From an uncultured Eubacteriales bacterium (GTDB taxonomy: Bacteria > Bacillota > Clostridia > Oscillospirales > Oscillospiraceae), in assembly GCA_900549495.1 (NCBI GenBank), contig UROL01000132.1:1-5789 (forward strand): DNA of 5,789 nucleotides. Direction: 5' to 3'. Both the position numbers and the translations under genes were made by a program. The notes under the pieces are model-generated. The model worked only from the letters and a program-made list of their open reading frames with translations. It was not told where the DNA came from and made no database searches. How positions within the stretch are numbered: the stretch's first letter is position 1; every line of letters starts with the position of its first letter. Below, piece after piece: positions 1-5,742 of this stretch.

Positions 1-8
1 AGAGACAG
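1..8 (+). other. Probable residual Nextera mosaic-end bases (artefact)
   Basis: The first eight bases, AGAGACAG, equal the last eight bases of the 19-bp Tn5 mosaic end used in Nextera libraries, in the orientation that would precede an insert. Eight bases alone could match by chance. A long unmistakable adapter at the other end of the contig makes adapter origin the better reading. Genomic sequence then starts at about base 9, two bases before the stop codon of the YcxB-like gene, so that gene is still complete. Confidence 0.75.
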
Positions 9-10
9 GT

Positions 11-523
11 TCAGTCGGGGATGGTTAGGTCGGGGCGGGTGGAGCGGAGGTGCTGCTTGAATTCTGCGAAGCTGCCTTTGGTAAAGCCATCGGGGTCAAT
101 CATCAGCCCGTTTCGCCTGCCCATCATCAGCACATAGCTGTGCTTCAAATGGACAACACGGCAGAACTTGCGGTACTCCAGGGAAAGGTGGACACAGCCC
201 TCGTCCACGTCAATTCTGTCCGCATTCACGGTAATCCTGGTTTCTGGCAGGACACCGTCGTTACTCCGCTTGGATGCCCGCAGGGCATTCCACGAAATGT
301 ACCAGGGAAGGAAAAAGAGCAGCAAAAACACCAGCCCGCAGAGTGTAAAGGTTTCTGCCACTTCGGCCAGGATTCCCTGGGAGGCACTGTAAAAAATCAA
401 TCCGGCAAAGAACGCCAACTCTGCAATCACGGTGGGGTATCGGGGCCCGGTGCCGATTTTGCGGTAGAACTCCCGGAGTATTTTCTGGTTTGTGGTGAAT
501 CGTATCTCAAATTTCGGTTCCAT
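11..523 (-). CDS. YcxB-like membrane protein (hypothetical)
   Basis: A 170-residue protein of unknown function. It has a short polar N-terminus, two hydrophobic segments at about residues 31-50 and 58-78 that look like transmembrane helices, and a basic stretch after the second (RASKRS). A soluble C-terminal domain of about 80 residues follows. That domain has the pattern of the YcxB-like family: beta strands starting RITVNADRIDVDEG, a central strand region around YRKFCRVVHLKHSYVLMM, and an IDPDGFTKGSFAEFKQHL end resembling the family's 'IPK-x-F ... eFr-x-L' ending. The assignment rests on remembered family features. The start is set by an AGGAGG site (529-534) five bases upstream of ATG. It lies 122 bases after acsB on the same strand, with hairpins between them, so it may be read through from the acs operon or have its own promoter. 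I see no link to acetyl-CoA synthesis. Its codon use looks less GC-rich than the acs genes. Confidence 0.7.
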   Translation of the reverse strand: MEPKFEIRFTTNQKILREFYRKIGTGPRYPTVIAELAFFAGLIFYSASQGILAEVAETFTLCGLVFLLLFFLPWYISWNALRASKRSNDGVLPETRITVNADRIDVDEGCVHLSLEYRKFCRVVHLKHSYVLMMGRRNGLMIDPDGFTKGSFAEFKQHLRSTRPDLTIPD

Positions 524-539
524 AGAAACCTCCTGAAAA

Positions 540-600
540 GGGAATAGGGAATAAGGAAGCCCGGCAAAGGGGTATAAAAATTCCTTATTCCCTATTTTTT
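540..600. repeat. 16-bp perfect inverted repeat with heptamer repeat
   Basis: Bases 543-558 (AATAGGGAATAAGGAA) are the exact reverse complement of 581-596, with a 22-base spacer. The left arm overlaps two tandem copies of GGGAATA (540-546, 547-553). The right arm runs into a T tract (595-600). Read on the plus strand it resembles an AT-rich terminator, but no plus-strand gene ends here. On the minus strand it lies just upstream of the Shine-Dalgarno site of the YcxB-like gene, so it would fold in that gene's leader. It may instead be a small dispersed palindromic element; copy number cannot be judged from one window. Confidence 0.7.
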
Positions 601-621
601 ATTCTCTAAGGGGGGCATTGT

Positions 622-641
622 CAGGGAGCCGAGGCTCCCTG
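622..641 (-). terminator. Short GC-rich hairpin after acsB, possible weak terminator
   Basis: A 9-bp stem (622-630 pairing with 633-641) begins five bases after the acsB TAA stop (646-648). As RNA the innermost pair would open to give a small CGAG-type loop. On the transcribed minus strand the stem is not followed by a run of T, so it does not fit a classic Rho-independent terminator. It could instead protect the 3' end of the acs transcript or reduce read-through into the YcxB-like gene. Confidence 0.4.
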
Positions 642-645
642 CGCC

Positions 646-2772
646 TTACATCAGGGGTTCCAGACCCAGCACGGGGTGGCCCTTTTCGGTGAGCCAGTTC
701 AGCAGCTCCTCGCCGTCGGTGGTGATGGTCTCGTCGGCAATCATATCGGTGAAGTTGTCGATGCCATACATCTCCTTGGCGGTCTTGTTCAGCCGGTCTG
801 CCACATCGTCCTTCAGCTCCTTGGGCATCCACACAATCCGCTCCAGGCCGCCCTCGGCGGAGATGAACTTCTTGGAGGAGATGAAGTGGCGGCCATGGCC
901 CATGTAGCCCGGGGTCTGTACGCCGCCGCCGGTGCAGGAGGCCAGCTCGCCGAAGGTCATGCCCACAGGGGTCATGCCCTTGAATTCCCGGTTGACCACG
1001 ATTACGCCCATGCTCATGGGCTCAATGCCGCAGATGCACTCGAAGCAGCCGCAGGAGGTCATGGGATCCTCCAGCAGGGAGTACAGGGTGACGTTCTCCA
1101 CGGCACCGTGGGTGGCGTCGGCAATGGCGGCGTTGACGGAGTCATACCGGCCCAGGCGCTCATCGGTGCAGCCCTCCTTGAAGATGGGCTGGCAGGGGCC
1201 GTTGGGGTTGAGCTCATTGGTGGCCTTGGCATCCAGCCAGGACACGGCACCGCACAGGCCCAGACGCTCGGGGGTGACCACGCAGCAGTGGGCGGGGGCG
1301 AAGGACTGGCACAGGATGCAGGTGTAGTAGCGGTCCACGGCCTCGTCGGTCATGGAAGCCAGGCGGTCGTCACGGGCATCGTAGCGGGGCATGGCAACCT
1401 CGTCCCGGAACTTGGCGGCCTGGGCGGGGTCGGTAATCAGGGTGACCTGGCACTTATCCACCACGGCATCGAACTCGTTCATAATCATAACGTACAGAAC
1501 CTCGGCGAAGTCCTTCAGCCGCAGGCCTGCCTCATAGGCGGCGTTGCTCACCCGGACACGAACCTGGTTGCGCTGGCCGGTGTGCATGACGCCCTCCATG
1601 TAGTTGAACCAGGCGTGGAATTTCCGCTCGATAACGGACTCAAAGTCGGTCTGCATCTTCTTACCGGCAACCTCTACAAAGGTGACCAGGGCCAAATCCT
1701 TCTCCTGGTCGAAGTCCGGCCCGATGATGGTAATCTTGTGGTCCTCAATTTCGCTCATGTCCCGCATCAGCACCAGCTCTGCGGTGGGGTTCTTGGCGGA
1801 CCAGCACTCGTTGTGCATATCGGCCTTGCGGATGATTTCACCCTCGAAGGCGGCGGCGAAGGCCACGGGGATGGGCAGCTCGGTGGTCTTAATCTTGATG
1901 TTCCGCAGCTCCAGGGACTTCTTCACGGTGTCGTCGTGGCGGCACACGGATTCCAGAGCGCCGGGCACCTGGTTCTCGCCCAGGTCAATGTCCACCACCA
2001 CGGGGAAGCCCAGGGCAATGGCACCGGCACCGGCGGAGACCACCACGGCATCAATGGCACCGAAGGTGTTCACAAAGGCGGGAACACGGTTCTTGGTGTA
2101 GTCCAGCAGTCCTGCCAAATCGCCGGGCTGGATGTTGCCGAAAATCAGAGCGGCACGGATGGCCACGGTGACAACGTGAATCACGGCGGTGACATCGTGA
2201 CCCAGGGGGATAACCCGGAGCTCCAGGCCCATCTTCACGCCGCCCTCGGCGCACTGCTCGATGCAGTCGCCTACCAGGAAGCTCATAATGCCCTTGCTCT
2301 GGTAGTCCTTGACCACCTTCACCACGTCGGCGGGGTTGTCGGCCTTGCCCAGGATAACGGCCACGCCGGGGATATCGCCGGTGACCAGGGGCACGCCCAG
2401 GGAACGGATGACAGGGTCGGGAACGAAGCCGATGCCGGACTCATTGGCATAGGGGTCGCCGCCCTCTACATATTTCAGGCCCTCGATAATCTCCGCACCC
2501 ACGGCGGTGGCCAGACCGGCATTCAGGGCCTGACCCAGATCCTCCTGGTTGGTGATAAGGCTTTTCAGCACACCAACGCAGGCGGGCAAATCCCCCAGGG
2601 TCTTCACCTTCACGCCGGTGGCGGCGTAGATGGTGGGGAAGAAATAGGCGGTATCGGGGAACGCAATCTCCTTGTCCGCACCGTACTTGGCGATGGCATT
2701 GTTGACAGCGCCCTCGGTCAGGCCTGCAACAGTATTGGAACCGCCATAGATCAAATCGGTTAATACACTCAT
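646..2772 (-). CDS. acsB: CO-methylating acetyl-CoA synthase (CODH/ACS alpha subunit)
   Basis: This enzyme condenses CO, the methyl group of the corrinoid/iron-sulfur protein and CoA into acetyl-CoA, the last step of the Wood-Ljungdahl pathway; it is cytoplasmic. The 708 residues align along their length with the Moorella enzyme as I recall it (about 729 residues), which appears to be longer at the N-terminus. The N-terminal region (about 1-300) is the domain that contacts CO dehydrogenase and forms the CO channel. The A-cluster ligands are all present: C485, C488, C497 and C507 for the [4Fe-4S] and bridging nickel (CILCQSF motif), and C574-G575-C576 for the distal nickel. These keep a constant offset of 21 from Moorella C506, C509, C518, C528 and C595-G-C597. 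The gating Phe after the motif is F491. The C-terminus ends GHPVLGLEPLM, close to the family's usual end. AGGAGG (2781-2786) lies 8 bases before ATG. Two extra cysteines, C496 and C581, are uncommon. The gene follows the acsC-acsE fusion after 192 bases; its CODH partner is not in the window. Confidence 0.98.
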   Translation of the reverse strand: MSVLTDLIYGGSNTVAGLTEGAVNNAIAKYGADKEIAFPDTAYFFPTIYAATGVKVKTLGDLPACVGVLKSLITNQEDLGQALNAGLATAVGAEIIEGLKYVEGGDPYANESGIGFVPDPVIRSLGVPLVTGDIPGVAVILGKADNPADVVKVVKDYQSKGIMSFLVGDCIEQCAEGGVKMGLELRVIPLGHDVTAVIHVVTVAIRAALIFGNIQPGDLAGLLDYTKNRVPAFVNTFGAIDAVVVSAGAGAIALGFPVVVDIDLGENQVPGALESVCRHDDTVKKSLELRNIKIKTTELPIPVAFAAAFEGEIIRKADMHNECWSAKNPTAELVLMRDMSEIEDHKITIIGPDFDQEKDLALVTFVEVAGKKMQTDFESVIERKFHAWFNYMEGVMHTGQRNQVRVRVSNAAYEAGLRLKDFAEVLYVMIMNEFDAVVDKCQVTLITDPAQAAKFRDEVAMPRYDARDDRLASMTDEAVDRYYTCILCQSFAPAHCCVVTPERLGLCGAVSWLDAKATNELNPNGPCQPIFKEGCTDERLGRYDSVNAAIADATHGAVENVTLYSLLEDPMTSCGCFECICGIEPMSMGVIVVNREFKGMTPVGMTFGELASCTGGGVQTPGYMGHGRHFISSKKFISAEGGLERIVWMPKELKDDVADRLNKTAKEMYGIDNFTDMIADETITTDGEELLNWLTEKGHPVLGLEPLM

Positions 2773-2814
2773 GGATGATTCCTCCTAAAAATGAATGTGA
2801 TTTCGTGCTTCAAG

Positions 2815-2845
2815 CCACTTCCGCTCCCGGATGCTGGGGAAGTGG
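2815..2845 (-). promoter_or_regulatory. Stem-loop A in acsB leader
   Basis: An 8-bp perfect stem (2815-2822, CCACTTCC, with 2838-2845, GGAAGTGG) encloses a 15-base loop. It ends 28 bases before the acsB Shine-Dalgarno site on the transcribed strand. It could stack end to end on stem-loop B, whose 5' neighbour arm begins at the next base. No known riboswitch was recognised. Confidence 0.5.
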
Positions 2846-2882
2846 ATTGTGAAAGGACTCCTGCCGAAAGCCCTTTCACAAT
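2846..2882 (-). promoter_or_regulatory. Stem-loop B in acsB leader
   Basis: An 11-bp perfect stem (2846-2856, ATTGTGAAAGG, with 2872-2882) encloses a 15-base loop, the same loop length as its neighbour. Past a G-G mismatch three more pairs could form (2842-2844 with 2884-2886), but these would use bases of stem-loop A. The two structures can therefore either stack or compete slightly at their border. The half-sites resemble a TGTGA/TCACA palindrome, but the spacing is far too wide for a CRP/FNR-type operator. Confidence 0.5.
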
Positions 2883-2908
2883 GCACCACCGGCGGCTGGG
2901 TCACGAGA

Positions 2909-2941
2909 AAGGCCGGGAGGGAGAGGTTCCCTCCCGGCCTT
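2909..2941 (-). terminator. GC-rich hairpin after acsC-acsE, terminator-like
   Basis: A perfect 14-bp inverted repeat (2909-2922 with 2928-2941) has a 5-base loop and a very GC-rich stem. It starts 23 bases after the TAA stop of the fusion gene (2965-2967). On the transcribed strand the stem ends in CCTT and is followed by TCTCG, so the T tract is short and broken. It fits a partial terminator or an mRNA 3'-end stabiliser inside the operon better than a full stop. Complete termination would require a separate promoter for acsB in the remaining 130 or so bases. Confidence 0.6.
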
Positions 2942-2964
2942 GGTTCGCGGGGATACTTGTGCTC

Positions 2965-5262
2965 TTACAGCAGGTCGGGACGGTCGCCCAGGTAGCTGTC
3001 GGAGTACAGGGTATGGTTCTTGAAGATGTCGCAGGACTTGATGGTTTCCATCAGGCGCAGGTCGCAGGGGTTGACAATGGCGGAGGTCAGACCCTGCATC
3101 ATTGCCATGGCCACCAGAGCGGAGTCCATGATGGGGCGAACCTTCTTGGGTGCGCCGTTGGAGTTGTTGGACAGACCGCCAGTGGACTTCAGGCCCTCGT
3201 CGGCGAACAGCTTGATGGCGTTCAGCACGTCCATCTGCTTGTCCTGCATACCCTTGACCACCAGGAACAGGGGGTCAAACCACAGGTCGGTGGCCTCCAT
3301 GCCGTGGGACAGGCCACGCTCCAGCATGTTCCGGCAGTGCATCATCCGCTCTTCGTTGTCCTTGGCGATGCCGTCGGCGGAGCAAAGGGCAATACAGATA
3401 GCGTCGTTGGCAGCAGCCAGGTCGATGTTGGAGATACGGGAGCCAGCGTCAGCAGAGTTGACAATAGGCTTGCCGTTGGTGCGGTTGTAGACCTTGATAC
3501 CGGCTTCGATAGCCTTCTTGTTGGCGGTATCCAGAGCCAGGGGCACGTTGTCGAAGTTCTCCTGCAGCAGCTTGACAGCCCACATCATGCGCTCGGGGCC
3601 GTCCTTCTCGGCAGGTCCGATGTTCACGTCCAGATAGGTGGCACCGGCAGCAATCTGCTCGGCGGCACGCTTCAGGATGGGAGCGGGATCCCGCTCGTCC
3701 ATGGCCTTGCGGATGGCAGGGGAGATGCAGTGGATTCTCTCGCCGATGGTGACGAAGGTGGGGGACTCGGGGTTGTGTCCGCCGTAGTGCACGCCCATGT
3801 CCACAATCTCGATGGGGGGCACCTTGGTGGCCAGCAGCTCGTCGAAGGACAGCTCCTTGACCTCTTCCTTGGGAGCGGCAGCGGCCTTGGCGGCAGCCTC
3901 GGCAGCGGCGGCCTTGGCGGCAGCCTCGTATTCCTTATCCTTCATGTACTTAGGCAGCTGAACGGCCTCCAAAGGACCGACAACCACGTTCCAGCCGGGC
4001 AGCTTCTCGGCGATTTCACCCTTCATCACGGCCACCTTGCCGGGGATAATCAGGGTGCGGTTCTTAATCTTGTTCTCAATGTCCAGAGTCTCGAAGGTCT
4101 TCTTGATGGTGCTGGAGGAGAACTTACCGGCAGCCCAGGCGGTCAGAACGGACATGCCGGAGGCGTCGGAGATAATCAGGTTCACGGGCTGGTTGGAACG
4201 CTCCAGCTCGCCGGAGACCAGGAAGTAGGTCAGAGCGAAGTCCACGGTCAGGGCGCAGGGGCTGTTCTCGTCGGCACCGTTCAGGGGGTAAATCTTGGAC
4301 TCCACCTTCATGGGCTTCTGGGGGTCGGTGAAGATGTTCTGACGCAGACCGTACAGAGGCAGGGCTGCGGTGTAGTCCATCTGCTCCATAACAATGATGG
4401 AGGCGTAGCGCTCGGTGAACATGGCGGCGTAGGCAATTTGCAGCTGCTTGTTGCCCTTGGCCAGCTTGGCCACATTCACGATGGAGGGATAGCCGAAGCT
4501 GCGGTCGCCGTCGGTCAGAGCGGTGCGGCGCACCAGAACGGCGTTGGCCAGCGTCTCCTTGGCGGTGTCAGCGGTGACATCCAGCACCAGATTCTTGTTG
4601 CCGGCACCTTCCAGCTTCTTCACCAGGTCGTACAGGTCGGAGACGTTACCGGCGGAGACACCCAGGGCCACACCGGCGGCGGTGGCTACGGCGTTCATAG
4701 CCTCCCAGTTGTCGGGGGTAGCGCCGTTGAGGATGGGCTTGCCAGCCTTGCAGACTTCCACGGCAGCCTTGGCCACGTCCACGTCCTTAATATCCAGCAC
4801 CAGAGCACGGTTGGTGGCCATAGCCTTCTTCACCAGCTCCACGGTGGCCTCGGCGTCGCCGCCGTGGCTCTTGACATATACGAATTCCACGTACATCCGC
4901 TCGCCGATACGCTCGTAGTCCACCTTGGCCATGTCTGCCAGCTTGGCATCGGCTTCCTGGGCGGTCATCTTGGTGCACACGGGAACGGCGTACAGGTTCT
5001 TGCTTACCAGGGTCTTCTCGTGACGGAACAGAACGGTTTCGCCGCCCAGCTTCAGGTCATCACCCACGGTGATGGTCTTCATGGGGGGAGCGGTCTGCTC
5101 GTTGAGCATTGCCTTTGCGTCGTCAGAGAAATACGGGCACTTGTCAATGGACACTGCGCCCTGGGCCACCTTCATGCAGAATGCCATACAGGTGGGGCTG
5201 CCGCACTCCTTACAGTTCTTCTTAGGAGACAGCTTAAAAATATCGAGACCTTTCAAAGCCAT
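2965..5262 (-). CDS. acsC-acsE: Fusion: corrinoid/iron-sulfur protein large subunit (AcsC) + methyl-THF methyltransferase (AcsE)
   Basis: A continuous 765-residue protein joining two normally separate Wood-Ljungdahl enzymes. Residues 1 to about 445 are AcsC: an N-terminal [4Fe-4S] domain with C17, C20, C25 and C42 (CX2CX4CX16C, same positions as Moorella), a TIM-barrel domain to about 320, and a cobalamin-binding domain at about 325-440. Residues 446-463 are an alanine-rich linker of two EAAAKAAAA units. Residues 464-502 are a charged and then conserved-looking bridge of unknown role. Residues 503-765 are the AcsE barrel, near the family's usual 262 residues: GERI (507-510), LDVNIGP (544-550), D578 in LALDTAN, N602 in VNSAD, D663 in WFDPL and N699 in GLSNN. 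These match the folate-binding and proton-relay residues of Moorella MeTr (D75, N96, D160, N199). The expected GERIN asparagine is H511. The product should accept methyl from methyl-tetrahydrofolate, move it to its own cobalamin shared with AcsD, and serve AcsB. AAGGAGG (5272-5278) lies 9 bases before ATG. acsD ends 20 bases upstream, so the two are surely co-transcribed. No stop codon or convincing internal ribosome site separates the halves. Confidence 0.95.
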   Translation of the reverse strand: MALKGLDIFKLSPKKNCKECGSPTCMAFCMKVAQGAVSIDKCPYFSDDAKAMLNEQTAPPMKTITVGDDLKLGGETVLFRHEKTLVSKNLYAVPVCTKMTAQEADAKLADMAKVDYERIGERMYVEFVYVKSHGGDAEATVELVKKAMATNRALVLDIKDVDVAKAAVEVCKAGKPILNGATPDNWEAMNAVATAAGVALGVSAGNVSDLYDLVKKLEGAGNKNLVLDVTADTAKETLANAVLVRRTALTDGDRSFGYPSIVNVAKLAKGNKQLQIAYAAMFTERYASIIVMEQMDYTAALPLYGLRQNIFTDPQKPMKVESKIYPLNGADENSPCALTVDFALTYFLVSGELERSNQPVNLIISDASGMSVLTAWAAGKFSSSTIKKTFETLDIENKIKNRTLIIPGKVAVMKGEIAEKLPGWNVVVGPLEAVQLPKYMKDKEYEAAAKAAAAEAAAKAAAAPKEEVKELSFDELLATKVPPIEIVDMGVHYGGHNPESPTFVTIGERIHCISPAIRKAMDERDPAPILKRAAEQIAAGATYLDVNIGPAEKDGPERMMWAVKLLQENFDNVPLALDTANKKAIEAGIKVYNRTNGKPIVNSADAGSRISNIDLAAANDAICIALCSADGIAKDNEERMMHCRNMLERGLSHGMEATDLWFDPLFLVVKGMQDKQMDVLNAIKLFADEGLKSTGGLSNNSNGAPKKVRPIMDSALVAMAMMQGLTSAIVNPCDLRLMETIKSCDIFKNHTLYSDSYLGDRPDLL
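3874..3927 (-). repeat. Two-copy 27-bp tandem repeat encoding the fusion linker
   Basis: Units 3901-3927 and 3874-3900 agree at 24 of 27 bases, including a shared 21-base run (3881-3901 and 3908-3928). Both encode EAAAKAAAA (residues 446-454 and 455-463), and the differences are synonymous Ala codons. EAAAK units are known to form stiff alpha-helical spacers. The repeat sits exactly at the AcsC/AcsE boundary and probably arose by tandem duplication. Confidence 0.9.
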
Positions 5263-5282
5263 GGTATGTATCCTCCTTCCAA

Positions 5283-5742
5283 TCAGACCAGCTCGGTGAT
5301 GAACTGCTTAATGGCTGCAACGGCAGCGGGGTGACGCATGATAACAGCGTCGGCGCCGCCGGTCAGGTTGGCAGCGGCGGTGGCAACTTCCATGCCAACG
5401 CCCCGGTCTTCCTGGTTGCCCCAAGCGGGCTCATCCTCTTCGGAAGCGGTGGATTCCTTCACGGCCCAGGTGTCGGGGGACACGGGAGCCATGATGGGCA
5501 TCTGCAGGTCTGCATCGGACTGGGCCAGAGCGGCCAGGCGGACACGATCCAGGGTGGATGCCACATACTCAAAGCCGTAGCCCACGGCGGCGGTGCCCAC
5601 GTTCATCACGATGGAGGTGGGAGCCACAGTCAGGCCCTTGAGCATGATGTTCAGCTGCTTGGCCAGGTTGATATCGTCGGCGGTCTCAGCGCCAACCTTC
5701 TGACCATAGGCCAGGGCAACGGAAGCGCCCACGGTCTTGTAG
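5283..5742 (-). CDS. acsD: Corrinoid/iron-sulfur protein small subunit, 3' part (truncated by contig end)
   Basis: The last 152 residues of AcsD, about half of a protein usually near 310-320 residues. AcsD is the TIM-barrel partner of AcsC; cobalamin sits between AcsD and the C-terminal domain of AcsC. Recognisable C-terminal family blocks are MLKGLTVAPTSIVMNVGTAA, GFEYVASTLDRVRLAAL, LQMPIM, the SPDTWAVKES segment, EPAWG and GADAVIMRHPAA. The gene ends at TGA (5283-5285), 20 bases before the start of the acsC-acsE fusion, so it is the upstream gene of the same operon. The 5' half is missing because the contig runs into Nextera adapter: the first complete genomic codon is TAC at 5741-5739. The reading frame continues into the adapter and would give a false N-terminus MGSEMCIRDS starting at a GTG at 5771; those ten residues are not biological. 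Confidence 0.95.

Larger units (their letters stand above)
2773..2964 (-). other. Structured intergenic region between acsC-acsE and acsB
   Basis: I see no coding region in this gap. In transcription order it holds a GC-rich hairpin (2941-2909), a stem-loop with an 11-bp core stem (2882-2846), a stem-loop with an 8-bp stem (2845-2815), and then the Shine-Dalgarno site of acsB (2786-2781). The last two stem-loops abut directly, with no unpaired base between 2846 and 2845. No convincing -35/-10 pair was found, though a promoter here cannot be excluded. The layout fits an operon gap that adjusts acsB expression relative to the upstream genes by partial termination, RNA processing or mRNA protection. 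This role is inferred from structure only. Confidence 0.6.

Noticed and set aside
524..645. A dedicated promoter for the YcxB-like gene
   Set aside because: AT-rich stretches are present, but I could not find a -35/-10 pair with correct spacing that stands out from the repeat sequence.
676..2763. Long plus-strand open frame of 695 codons opposite acsB
   Set aside because: It is antisense to acsB, its translation is low-complexity (rich in G, H, V, L, Q) with no recognisable family, and it is explained by GC-rich codon bias on the coding strand.
2846..2882. CRP/FNR-type operator from the TGTGA...TCACA half-sites
   Set aside because: The half-sites are about 25 bases apart rather than 6, so an RNA stem-loop explains the symmetry better.
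3790..3860. Possible internal start giving a separate AcsE protein
   Set aside because: An AAGGAG string occurs on the minus strand near 3857, but no ATG or GTG follows at usable spacing. M489 has no Shine-Dalgarno site in front, so separate translation of the AcsE half is not supported.
2791..5334. Long plus-strand open frame of 847 codons opposite the acsC-acsE fusion
   Set aside because: Same shadow effect: repetitive Gly/His/Leu/Val composition, no family resemblance, and it overlaps the whole of a clearly real gene.
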